Of a DNA stretch of 64,000 nucleotides, positions 15,797 to 26,700 are shown piece after piece (positions within the stretch are counted from its first letter, which is position 1; every line of letters starts with the position of its first letter). Both the position numbers and the translations under genes were made by a program. Origin of the DNA: Methanofollis liminatans DSM 4140. Its GTDB lineage: Archaea; Halobacteriota; Methanomicrobia; Methanomicrobiales; Methanofollaceae. Location of the stretch: assembly GCF_000275865.1 (NCBI RefSeq), contig NZ_CM001555.1, forward strand, positions 2,411,101 to 2,475,100, read 5' to 3'. Below the pieces are notes generated by a model that was given only the letters and a program-made list of their open reading frames with translations, did not search any database and was not told the origin of the DNA.

Positions 15797-17296
15797 TTTG
15801 AGATTCGTTAATCCTGATCTGCTCAATCTGAGCAGATATGCTTTGATAAGCCCGGCTCTGACAACATTGATTGATCCCTCGACCTTCACGCGGCTCAGGA
15901 TCGCGCTGTACAACGGCATCGGATAGGCGGTGCCGGTCAGGATCGATCGCATAAGCAGGCCGCCGAGAAGCGGTGAAACCACTTTTCTGTCAGAACTCTG
16001 AGGCACGGTTTCATTCAACAGGCGGTAGACCGAGAAGTATCGCGGACCCGAATCGTCCCGGACGATCTCCATGTCCAGGTGGTGACGTGCCACCTTCGCT
16101 ATAAGATCCTCAACGGTATCGACATACCAGAAACGGACGGCAAGCCGGGCATTGTTCGGAGACAGGCCAAGGATATAGAAATTCGTCTCCGGGTCCGTCC
16201 CGATGTCCTCTTGATGTATTTTCGTACCGGAGCGGACCTTGGTGAGAATATCTCCGATCTGTTTGATCGTCGCCGTGTCCCGTACCCGAGAGCCCTCGGC
16301 ATTCTGATCTTCAATCTTCTCTGCCTCCTGAGGGTCGAAGAAGAACCTCACAAGATCTTCACAGGATTTATCCCCGGTTTCAGCCCAGAACACCACTGTC
16401 GTATCAGCGATTCGGATTCTGTTACTCTGGCCTGCAAGAAGATATTTCAGGGCAGTCGTGTACTTAAACATCGACGATTCGCTGATGGGAGAGTTCAAAC
16501 TTTGGCTCTTCCCATACGAACAGAAAGCCTCATTGTTGAAGCTGACAAGAGAAGCCCCTGCCGACTGAGCCCCGACAACACCCTGTATTTTATTATGTAC
16601 CTGAGATATGGGCCCCACCTCTCCGGTCACCAGACACTGGGCGACAAATACATCGCCAGACTCATTCTGAGAGTAGTTTTCCCAGGCGTTTCTTACCGCA
16701 CCTTTCCGGTGTAAAAAATCCCCGTTGCATTCAAAAACACAATTGCCACCGGCGAGAAGATCATCCTTATACTGTCTGGTCTTTGAATTTTCAAGGAACT
16801 CTTCCGGCTTCCAGCCATCTAGAAACGTAAGGAATCCACGGGCGCCAGGATCGTCCAGCCCGTCCAGTATCTCGTGCTGACGGGCTCTGAACTCCTCAAA
16901 GCACTCCCTTGAGCGTCTATGAACCAGAGTTACGTCTTTGTCGTTCTCTTCAAGTATCGTATACTCGGCAGGATCGTTCTCAGGTGAAGAAGAGCTGAAT
17001 TTCTTCTCAAAATCACCTCTTTTCATCTTTTCAACGCCAAAAACGTACTTTGCATTGTCACAGACAAAATACGGAACAACCCCGCTTGAACGAGATTTCT
17101 GGATAGGAACATCCATATTTTTGGGTTTTGGCTTCTTTTCGTCGCTCCTGAGATCGACAATATTTGAAAGAACGCCATCGGGGGATATGACAAGTGCAAA
17201 TGAAACCTTCGCACTGCTGTACCCCAACCGTGGAATGTCAACATTCTCATCCCTCCCCAAAATATCATAATGACGACAGAGGGACTGGATGATCAT
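15416..17296 (-). CDS. cas8c: Cascade large subunit Cas8c (Csd1)
   Basis: The 626-residue large subunit recognises the PAM and helps recruit Cas3. Start ATG 17296 (MIIQSLCRHYDILGRDENVD) is chosen because it matches the family N-terminus, overlaps the cas5 stop as ATGA, and follows GGAGGCG. The frame is open for 8 more codons upstream, but these lie within cas5. Blocks such as GLSPNNARLAVRFW and the C-terminal FMLGYYHQRKAFYKKK are typical of Csd1. A probable internal start at 15796 could yield the small subunit Cas11c. Confidence 0.95.
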   Translation of the reverse strand: MIIQSLCRHYDILGRDENVDIPRLGYSSAKVSFALVISPDGVLSNIVDLRSDEKKPKPKNMDVPIQKSRSSGVVPYFVCDNAKYVFGVEKMKRGDFEKKFSSSSPENDPAEYTILEENDKDVTLVHRRSRECFEEFRARQHEILDGLDDPGARGFLTFLDGWKPEEFLENSKTRQYKDDLLAGGNCVFECNGDFLHRKGAVRNAWENYSQNESGDVFVAQCLVTGEVGPISQVHNKIQGVVGAQSAGASLVSFNNEAFCSYGKSQSLNSPISESSMFKYTTALKYLLAGQSNRIRIADTTVVFWAETGDKSCEDLVRFFFDPQEAEKIEDQNAEGSRVRDTATIKQIGDILTKVRSGTKIHQEDIGTDPETNFYILGLSPNNARLAVRFWYVDTVEDLIAKVARHHLDMEIVRDDSGPRYFSVYRLLNETVPQSSDRKVVSPLLGGLLMRSILTGTAYPMPLYSAILSRVKVEGSINVVRAGLIKAYLLRLSRSGLTNLKMDVITVSLNEDSSNVPYRLGRLFAVLEKVQSDTNREMKSTINSKYFSSASSTPAVVFPVLLKLAQHHIAKSDWGFKSSQSIEEILAGVDEFPAYLNLEDQGMFMLGYYHQRKAFYKKKETVSSEEA

Positions 17297-17973
17297 GAAA
17301 CGCCTCCGTAACACAGGCACTTCTGAACATCAATAACTCCGTCCACCATACTGGCGCGGAAAAAGATGGCTTTCGTCTCGTCGGAAAAATCGATGTCATA
17401 CAGCATGAACCCGAGATCCCGCTCTCCTCCTTTTTCACCGCGATAGCAGGACACAGGAACTTCCCCTTCAATGAATTCAAACTGGGTCGGAAATTCACGA
17501 CAGCCGAAATATGGATGATGGAAGCACTGACCTTTCCGCATCCGCCGAAGTGCGATATTGTAATGCTTTTCGACGGTGTCATCGGGCCCTGCTCGATCTG
17601 TCATCTCAAAATGCGCCTCAATAACATAGCAGACATCACGGAGGACAAGTGAGGCTCTTTGAACCGTATCCTCTGTAGAATCCTGATAAAGGGCGACATC
17701 CTCCCCCTTGAACGCTTTTTTCACATTAGCCGCAGATATTTTTCCCGGTCTCTCATTCCTGCGGATATTGTCGAACCTGATCGGGTTCAGGACGTGGATT
17801 TTGTCAATCTTCCAGGAAATCGCAGGCTTCCAGTAAATCGCTTCAAGAATTCCTCGGGCTGCTGAGGGGGTTATGACATCATAGCTGACGCGCTCAACTT
17901 TCATCTCCGGTCGCGTGAAGCAGGCATAATCTCCCCATACTTTCAATTTAATTCCAAATCCGATTGCAATCAC
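17293..17973 (-). CDS. cas5c: Cas5c, crRNA-processing endoribonuclease and Cascade subunit
   Basis: In type I-C, Cas5c replaces Cas6 and cuts pre-crRNA at the repeat hairpin, then stays on the 5' handle. The sequence IKLKVWGDYACFTRPEMKVE, then RVSYDVITPSAARGILEAIYWKP, is diagnostic. The start is unusual. TAAGGAGGTG, joining the cas3 stop and a perfect Shine-Dalgarno, precedes ATTGCAATCGGATTTGG, and homologues begin with Met at the position of the ATC (17964). In-frame alternatives are GTG 17973 (inside the Shine-Dalgarno, used here) and ATG 18006 (within cas3, without a Shine-Dalgarno). No cas6 is present. Confidence 0.92.
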   Translation of the reverse strand: MIAIGFGIKLKVWGDYACFTRPEMKVERVSYDVITPSAARGILEAIYWKPAISWKIDKIHVLNPIRFDNIRRNERPGKISAANVKKAFKGEDVALYQDSTEDTVQRASLVLRDVCYVIEAHFEMTDRAGPDDTVEKHYNIALRRMRKGQCFHHPYFGCREFPTQFEFIEGEVPVSCYRGEKGGERDLGFMLYDIDFSDETKAIFFRASMVDGVIDVQKCLCYGGVS

Positions 17974-17977
17974 CTCC

Positions 17978-20158
17978 TTAAATAATGAACAATGAATTTT
18001 CATCAAGATTATATTTTCGGTTTAAAAGACCAATATTTTCAGAATAGAAATCTTCTCCACCCCTCAATACAAAAAATCTATCACCGATAGAGGTGATCGC
18101 ATTGGCTTTTTCCAGTTCCCTGAACTCTTCGAGATAAATGCTCACTGTATACCCCTGCAAACTTCGAACATATCGCCCCGGAAATCCCGTGCGCTGAATA
18201 TCTTCGATAATGGATCTGGCCCTGTCATCGTACGGGATAATGATATCCCGCGTATTATTCTCAATGAGGTTGAACGCGCCGGCCACAGCCTCAAAGGGAA
18301 ATGCAATTTCATTCAGTCTCTCTTCAAAACAAGGCAGAATGCCCTTATCATCGAGTCCATCAGCCTCATAAAAATACAATTTCTCGAAATACCGCTCCAC
18401 AGCAGGCAGCGACAGGGGATCATCGCATTCATCAAAGATCATACCGCCGATTTCAGCAACACGACTCTGCCAGCGTGTCGGCCGGCCATAAGCTTCAGTG
18501 GACCGGAAGACATACACTTCTCCGGAATGCAGTTTTCCTTCACGGTTGCATCTTCCTGCAGCCTGACAGACAGAATCAATCCCAGATATCGCCCGGTACA
18601 CAGCAGGAAAGTCGATGTCGACGCCAGCCTCGATCAGCTGGGTGGAAACAACACGGCACTCAGCCCCTTTTCTTAGAAGATCTTTGATCTCTTTCAACTG
18701 CTTTCTCCGGTGGACCGGACACATTCGCGCACTCAGATGATAGCAGTTCCCGGATTCAGAGATCAATTCGAACAGTTTTTGTGCGTGTTTTCGGGTGTTT
18801 ACGATGCACAAAACCTGTTTGTGCGCCATTAATCTGGCTGAAAGATCAGCATCATCGATAGCGCCGAGATCAGTAACATGAACGCGCCTGAATACTTTGT
18901 ACAGTTCCTGTGGGGAGCGCATAATCTCAACGGGTCTGACACGCTCATCCAGAAGTCCATTGAGATTCGGCTGAGTTGCCGTGCAAATAACAACCGTTGA
19001 TCCGTAATTGACCACCAGTTCGGAGAGTGCGGCAAGGCACGGTTTCAAAAAGCCCGTGGGTAACATCTGGGCTTCATCGAGGATAATCACACTCTTGGCG
19101 AGGTTGTGCAACTTCCGACATCTGGATACGCGGTTGGAAAAAAGAGATTCAAAAAACTGAACATTTGTTGTGACGACAATCGGAATGTCCCAATTCTCAG
19201 AGGATAGTTTCAGTTTATCCGCAACAAGATCAGTGTTTTCAGAGTTTTCGTTCTTAGGATCATAGTTGCTGTGGTGTTCGAGTACGTTGTGATTTCCAAA
19301 GATTTTTCGGAATACATCGGCATTCTGTTCGATGATGCTCGTATATGGTATGACATAGAAAATTCTGTTCAGATCGTGTTTTTTCAGATGGTCGAGAGCA
19401 AATGCCATTGAAGAGAGGGTTTTTCCTCCTCCAGTCGGAACGGTCAGGGAGAACATCTGCGGCGGCAATTCGGCCTTCTCTCTGCATTGTTCATAGATTT
19501 CTCTTCGACATCTATTGATCAAGTTATCTTCAGCAGTTGAAAGTATGGCGTTCATGTGGTCATCGAACTTCCTGGAAAGCGTATCGAATGCCTCATATTG
19601 CCCTCTGAGAGAGGATTTATCAGGGGACATAAATCCTTCCGTATCGAGAAAATCCGCATCAACGAGACATGAAAAGAGCATGCGGATGTAAAACGAAATC
19701 GCAAAACCCATTCGTTTATTGATTGGTGTAAGACAGGGACGTACATTCTTCAGATCCGGGATTGAAATTTCATTTTTGTATGCCGAGTAGTCCGGCAAAT
19801 AAGGTTTAGATAGACGCTCCTGGAGTCCGGACTCTGCACTCCCATAATCGAGAAGGCCACCGTGGTGTCCGGTTATGATATATTCAAGGATATGGCTTTG
19901 AAAACTACCATAGAATGTTTCAGACTCTTTTGCCCCTGCAGTAGAATGATCAACCCTGATATTGGCGCCATCAAGACGCCTCTGAAATTCAGGTGAATAT
20001 TTCCCAATATCATGCAGCAACCCCCCGGCATATCCAAAGCGCTCTGCGTTGAATTCACCGGCGAATCCGGAGGCAATATTCGCTACGTTTTGCAGATGGA
20101 CTTTCAGGATCTGCCAGTTATTCTTATCCGGGTCATCTGTAGAATGGGCGTAATACAT
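17978..20158 (-). CDS. cas3: CRISPR-associated nuclease-helicase Cas3 (type I-C)
   Basis: The 726-residue effector degrades target DNA after Cascade recruitment. The N-terminal HD nuclease shows H21 and the LLHDIGK motif (H49-D50) plus a later GHHGG. The SF2 helicase has Walker A PTGGGKT at 241-247, the DEAQ box at 361-364 and the C-terminal motif QLIEAGVDIDF..QAAGRCNREG. All key residues look intact. It is the first gene of the cas operon and ends exactly at the ribosome-binding site of cas5c. Confidence 0.97.
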   Translation of the reverse strand: MYYAHSTDDPDKNNWQILKVHLQNVANIASGFAGEFNAERFGYAGGLLHDIGKYSPEFQRRLDGANIRVDHSTAGAKESETFYGSFQSHILEYIITGHHGGLLDYGSAESGLQERLSKPYLPDYSAYKNEISIPDLKNVRPCLTPINKRMGFAISFYIRMLFSCLVDADFLDTEGFMSPDKSSLRGQYEAFDTLSRKFDDHMNAILSTAEDNLINRCRREIYEQCREKAELPPQMFSLTVPTGGGKTLSSMAFALDHLKKHDLNRIFYVIPYTSIIEQNADVFRKIFGNHNVLEHHSNYDPKNENSENTDLVADKLKLSSENWDIPIVVTTNVQFFESLFSNRVSRCRKLHNLAKSVIILDEAQMLPTGFLKPCLAALSELVVNYGSTVVICTATQPNLNGLLDERVRPVEIMRSPQELYKVFRRVHVTDLGAIDDADLSARLMAHKQVLCIVNTRKHAQKLFELISESGNCYHLSARMCPVHRRKQLKEIKDLLRKGAECRVVSTQLIEAGVDIDFPAVYRAISGIDSVCQAAGRCNREGKLHSGEVYVFRSTEAYGRPTRWQSRVAEIGGMIFDECDDPLSLPAVERYFEKLYFYEADGLDDKGILPCFEERLNEIAFPFEAVAGAFNLIENNTRDIIIPYDDRARSIIEDIQRTGFPGRYVRSLQGYTVSIYLEEFRELEKANAITSIGDRFFVLRGGEDFYSENIGLLNRKYNLDENSLFII

Positions 20159-20717
20159 GGCATTTCACTGTGTGATCATCCTTATGACTCTCGATAATCC
20201 TTCCTATTTGATATAGGGGCAGCAATTACTTCAAAAAATGAGTTTTCAGAGTGAAACACTAAGACCACAGAGTATGAAGTGAATTAAGATCTTAGCAGGA
20301 GAAGAGATTCAGGCTCCCCAAAAGATGAGACATGACATAATACTGGAGGAACAACCCAAGAATACACGCGGCGCTCCAACCACATTATAAACTCCTCCCT
20401 GTGGTCCTCATACAGATCAGAGAATGTCTTGAATTTTCCCTCGTTTCTCAGAGTGCATATGTGTACCATCTGTGCCATCTATGCTGTAACAGGGTAGCGA
20501 TAGAATCGATGTACCAGGTTCGGAGACAGACCGCAATGTAAGAAGGAGGAAGAGAGGGTTAAAATATTTGGTGCAATTTAGGCATTTTAATTCCGGAAGA
20601 ACAGACATAAGACCATGAAACGATACAAAAAATTTGGATTGCCTGCCGATCCTGAATATGCCATGCAAGAAAAAATAATCGGGGAAATCGAGTCCTTTCT
20701 CTGCCTGTCGGGAAAAA
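20159..20717. other. Intergenic region between the giant surface gene and cas3
   Basis: About 560 bases with no gene I can support. On the minus strand a CCCCTATATCAAATAGG stretch near 20201-20217 is a plausible TATA region for cas3. Two short minus-strand frames (20284-20478 and 20417-20725) have no recognisable features and overlap each other out of frame. The base composition is AT-rich compared with the core genes. Confidence 0.5.
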
Positions 20718-23700
20718 TTATTCAATCACCCTAAACCACGCGTCCCGCAGTCCCACATTATACTGGGCGATGAACATCGCATCACCAACTTCGACAGCGC
20801 CGTTCCAGTGGACATCAGTACGCTCAAAATCATCGGTATTCTTTTCAGGCGGATCAAGCAGCCCTACAACCTCTTTGAGCACACGCAGGGTATCAGCCTG
20901 ATTTACCTCACCATCATTATTGGCATCACCGAGAAGAACCCCTGAAGTGACCCTGATGTAACCGGGATCGGTAAAGGTATCTTCACCCCCGTTAATCGAG
21001 AGCGCAACCGAATAGCTGCCGGGTGCAGTGTAGACATGAACCGGGTTTTGTTCGGTCGAGTTTGCGCCATCACCGAAGTTCCAGAACCATGAGGTGACAT
21101 TGCCGGTGGATGTGTCAGTGAACTGCACCGTAAGCGGGGTATATCCCTGGAGAGGTTCAGCAGTAAAGTTTGCCGCAGCAGGGAGGGTTACTCTGATTGA
21201 CATCCCTTTCAGAATTGAGAGAAGGTTATCCTGCCATACAACACCCCAGTTGCATGACGTATTCGTCTGAACCGAAAACTCAGATGCATCCGCCGGCAGC
21301 ATAGATGCAGGTATTTCTGCCTTATTCGTGACTCCCAGATCCGCACTGCCATTGTTCTGACCTTCCCAGACATATGCTATCGGTTTGTGCATCACCGCGG
21401 TTCCATTGGGAATGATGGTTGTATCAAACCTGAAGTAATACTCTGTTCCGATTACAAGAGCAGATTTGTCAAGTTTCAGGTGATAACTACCGTCTGTCAG
21501 AAGAGGCGTTGAAAGAGGTGCATTTGTCATAAAAGACGAGTTGATAATTTCAGTTGTCATATTGTGGTCTTTTGCTGATGCAAACCCGACAAATACTGAC
21601 TCAAAATCAAGGTCATCCAATACTAACGTGATATTTGTCTCCTGAATTCCGGGTGCTGTAAATGTTACCTGACTGCAGTTTCGTGTCAATGTATGGGTGA
21701 ATGATCTAAACTCTGCAAATGAGGTGTCTGCCCGTGTATCAAACGCACTCTGTGGCCCGATTACATATTCCGACGGGAAATTCCACTCTGCATAGGTTGA
21801 GTTCCATGTTGCATAATCATCATACTCAACGGAGGTGATATTTGCAACTCCTGCAACATACGTCAGATTTCCGAGGTATACTTTTTCATCCAGATTCTCG
21901 GCATGCAGTCTGTATGTCTGGAAGGAAGGATAGGCCCCCGGGACAAATGTATCGTTCTCAGTTGATGCGGCAAAGTTACGGTTCAGATCAAACCGTGCCT
22001 CTGGTACAGGTGCGGAAATGGTTATCAGATGTACCTTTGTTATGGTGTCCGAACCGCCTGCATTGGATACATTCAGGCTCACATTGAAAGTGCCTTCCAT
22101 CGTGTAGATATGCGATGGGTTCTGAACGGTTGATGTGTTCCCGTCACCGAAGTTCCATACCCATGACGCCGGATTTCCTGTAGACGTGTCGGTGAACTGC
22201 ACTGCGAGGGGAGCGGAACCGCTTGTCACATTAGCAATAAAAGCGGCAACAGGTGGGGTGGCGGGGGTGTACGATCTGAACACCTGTATCCTGTTATTGT
22301 ATTCATCCGCCGCATAGACAAGGCCGTCACCATTGACTGCAACACCGAGCAGCCCTGAAAACTCACCATCACCGGAACCTGAGACCCCCCATGTGGTGAT
22401 GAAAATACCATTGCCGGTAAACTTCCGGATATCAGAGGATGCCGTATAGAGATCAAAGGATGTCACATAGACATTTCCGGCATCGTCCGTTGCGATACAG
22501 GAAGGAGAAAGGAGTTGCCCGACTCCCTTGTCATCTGACACCCATGTGGCAATGAAGGTGCCGGAGATGTCGAATTTCTGAATCCGTCCACCATAGCCGT
22601 CTGTAACATAAACATTGCCGAAAGGATCTGTCGCGACACCCTGTGGATCCATGAACTCCCCGGCGCCGGTGCCATACGATCCCCATTTCGTGATGAAGGT
22701 GCCGTTAGAATCGAACTTCTGGATACGGGCAATGACATACTCTTCAGCATCTGCCACATAGATGAATCCGTCCTCATCCACTGCGATGCCACGGAGACCA
22801 CTGAACTGCCCGTCACCATAGCCAACCGGCCATCCCCCCCATTTCGTGATGAAGGTGCCGTTGGCATCGAACTTCTGGATACGGTTATTGCCTGAGTCTG
22901 CCACATAGACAAAACCTTCACCATCGATAGCGACTCCTTTCGGGAAGGAGAAATTTCCATTCGCTTCGATCACGGGGAGCTCACCAGGTAAAGATGGTGA
23001 TTCCTCATGTCCCCATGTTGTGATAAAGGTGCCATTGGCATCGAACTTCTGGATGCGGTGATTGTTCGTATCTGCTACATAGACATTGCCGGCATCATCA
23101 ACCGCGACACCCTTCGGGTATGAGAACTCGCTGTCACCGGGCGGCTCAGAGCCCCATGTGGTGATGAAGGTGCCGGAGCTGTCGAACTTCTGGATGCGGT
23201 TATTATAGTGATCGGTTACATAGACGTGGCTTTCTGCATCAACCACGATACCACGCGGCTCTTCAAACTCTCCGTCCCCGGTGCCCCGTAGGCCCCATGA
23301 GGTGAGGAATGTGCCGGTGCTGCTAAATTTCTGGATGCGGTTGTTAAGTGAATCAGCCACGTAGACGTTGCTGTCTGCATCCACTGCGATGCCTGTCGGA
23401 GAACGGAATTGTCCGATTCCCGCGCCATACGATCCCCAGGCGGCAATGAAGGTGCCGGAGTTGTCGAACTTCTGGATCCGTGAGTTAATGGGGTCTGTCA
23501 CATAGAGATTGCCGGCACGGTCTACTGCGACGCTATCTGGTCCCAGCCCGAATTGCCCATCGCCAGAGCCCTGAGAGAATACAAATTTTGTGATGAAAGT
23601 GCCGGAACTATCGAACTTCTGGATACGGTTATTCCAGTAATCTGATACATAGAGGTAGCCGGCACTGTCCACGGTGATACCACGCGGATCGGAAAACTCC

Positions 23701-26700
23701 CCGTCGCCGGAGCCATACGATCCCCATTTCGTGATGAAGGTGCCGTTTGCATCAAACTTCTGGATCCGATTATTATAGAGGTCTGCCACATAGACGTTGC
23801 CGGCAGCATCCATCACAACGCCATGCGGTCCATTCTCGGAATAAGAATCATAGTCGCATCCAAACTCCCCGTCGCCGGAGCCCGGAGATCCCCATTTGGT
23901 GCTAAAGGTACCGTTACGGTCAAATTTCTGGATCCGGAGATTATTGGAGTCTGCCACGCAGACATTACCTGCGGCGTCCACCCCGATGCCCATTGGGCCA
24001 AGGAGCCGCCCATCGCCATACGATCCCCATTTCATGACGAATTCGTAGTCTTCTGCCAGAGGACTCACGGTTATGTAGTCATTCTTTGTATTGGTGTCGC
24101 TTCCTACTGCATTCGTTGCTGTTAATGAGACAGTATAAAAGCCCGGTATCATATAGGTCTTTTTTGGGTTCTGTTCATGTGAGATTGTACCGTCCCCGAA
24201 AGTCCATTGCCATTCCGTTGGTTCTCCGGTTGATTCATCGGTGAATGTGACTGTCAGCGGGGCTGTACCAGCGGTTGGCAGAGCAGTGAAGCTGGTGAAC
24301 GGCATTCCTTCGGGAATGGGTTCAAATATCTGGATGCGATGATTCCGTGCATCTGTTACATAGACGTTGCCGGCATTATCCACCAGGGTATCCCACGGCT
24401 CGTTAAACTCCCCTTCGCCTGTACCATACGAACCAAATTCTGTCAGGAAGGTTCCGTTGGTATCAAATATCTGTATGCGATGGTTCAGGGAATCTGCCAC
24501 AAAGACATTTCCCCTCGAATCCACCGCAATACCCCTTGGTACGTTGAACTGTCCGTCGCCTGAGCCTGCAGTTCCCCATTTCGTAATGAACGTGCCGGTG
24601 CTGGTGAATTTTTGGATGTTGTTATTCCCCGCATCAGACACGAAGACGTTGCCGTCTGCATCCACTACAATGCCATGTGGGCGGTCAAACTCTCCGTCAC
24701 CGGTACCACCGGAACCCCATTTGGTGATGAAAGTACCGTTTGAATCAAACTTCTGGATCCGCTGGTTGGCATTATCTGCTACATAGATGGAGCCGTCTGC
24801 ATCAATGGTGATGCCCTGTGGAAAGTCAAACTGCCCGTCACCGGTGCCGTAGGATCCCCATTTGGCGATGAAAGTGCCAGTGCTGTCAAACTTCTGAATG
24901 CGGCTATTCCAGGTATCTGTCACATAGACATTGCTGTCGGAATCCACTGCAATACCATGCGGCATGTTGAACTCCCCATCTTCTGAATATCCGGAAGAGC
25001 CCCATTTGGTGATGAATGAACCAGTTCTATTGAACTTCTGGATGCGGTCATTCCCATAATCCACCACATATATGTTACCGGCAGTGTCCCTGACGATACC
25101 GTCAGGATACGTGAACTCTCCGTCAGCTGTGCCCCTGGATCCCCACTCTGAGATGAACCTGAAGTTTGCCGGTGTCGGAACATCGGTGGCGTTTATGTAA
25201 TTTACCTTTGTGACGGTACTGCTCCCCTGTGCATTCGTTGCATTGAGTGAGACGGTGTAGGTTCCAATAGTTGTGTAGGTCTTCTTTGGGTTCTGGTCGG
25301 TTGAATTGGTTCCGTCACCAAACTCCCAGAACCACTGTGTCGGCTCTCTTGTCGAGAGATCAGTGAACTGCACGGTAAGGGGGGCAATTCCAATTTTGGG
25401 TGTCCCGGAGAAGTTGGCACCTGGTGACGCCGGTTCATCAGTGACCGTTATGTAATTCTCCCGTGTTTTCGTGCTGCTGCCGTCGGCATTTGTTGCGTTG
25501 AGTGAGACAGTGTAGGTGCCCGCGGTTGTGTAGGTCTTCTGTGGGTTCTGGTCGGTTGAATTGGTTCCGTCACCAAAGTCCCAGAGCCATTGTGCAGGCC
25601 CCCCGGTTGAGAGATCGGTAAACTGCACGGTTAGGGGTGCTGTTCCATTGGTGGGTGTCCCGGTGAAGTTGGCGACCGGTGGTACCGGGTCATCAGTGAC
25701 CGTTATGTAATTCTCCCGTGTTTTCGTGCTGCTGCCGTCGGCATTTGTTGCGTTGAGAGAAACGGTGTAGGTGCCCAAAGTTGTGTAGGTCTTCAGCGGG
25801 TTCTGCTCGATTGAATTGGTTCCGTCACCAAACTGCCAGAACCATTCTGTCGGCTCTCCCGTCGAGAGATCAGTATACTGCACGGTCAGCGGGGCCCTTC
25901 CGGTGGTGGGTGTTCCGGTGAAGTTGGCGACCGGTGATACGGGGTCATCAGTGACCGTTATGTAATTCTCTCGTGTTTTCGTGCTGCTGCCGTCGGCATT
26001 TGTTGCGCTGAGTGAGACGGTGTAGGTGCCCAAAGTAGTGTAGGTCTTCTGTGGGTTCTGGCTGGTTGAATTGGTTCCGTCGCCAAACTCCCAGAACCAC
26101 TCTGTCGGCACTCCGGTTGAGGTGTCATTGAACTGCACCGTAAGCGGGGCTGTTCCATTGGCAGGCGTTCCCGTGAAGTTGGCAACCGGTGGTGTCGGGG
26201 TGTCAGTAACCGATATATAACTCTCTTGTATTTTCGTGCTGCTCCCATCGACATTTGTTGCATTAAGCGAAACAGTGTAGGTCCCCACTGTTGTGTACGT
26301 CTTCTGAGGGGTCCGTTCAGTTGACGTTGTTCCGTCACCAAACTCCCAGAACCACTCTGTCGGCCCTCCCGTCGAGAGATCGGTGAACTGAACGGCAAGA
26401 GGTTTTCTGCCGGAGGTGGGTGTTCCGATAAAGTCAGAAACAGGGATTACCGGGAAATTGGTGACGTTAATATAGGATTCCTTTGTGGAACTGTTACTTC
26501 CACCATCATTGGTTGCATTGAGTGATATGGTGTATAAACCGGGTATCTCATAGGTCTTTGTCGGATGCTGAAGTGTTGAGGTGTTCCCATCTCCAAAGTC
26601 CCAGAACCATTGTGTAGCATTCCCGGCCGAGGTGTCGTTGAACCGGACGGTCAGCGGAGCAGAACCAACGGTGGGATACCCGATAAAATTGGTGACAGGT

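Noticed and set aside
7258..20158. Type I-A, I-B or I-D CRISPR system
   Set aside because: There is no cas6; the gene set is cas3-cas5c-cas8c(csd1)-cas7(csd2)-cas4-cas1-cas2 and the repeat is 32 bases, all specific to type I-C.
20284..20725. Two short minus-strand frames between cas3 and the giant surface gene
   Set aside because: They overlap each other out of frame, lack ribosome sites and show no recognisable domain.
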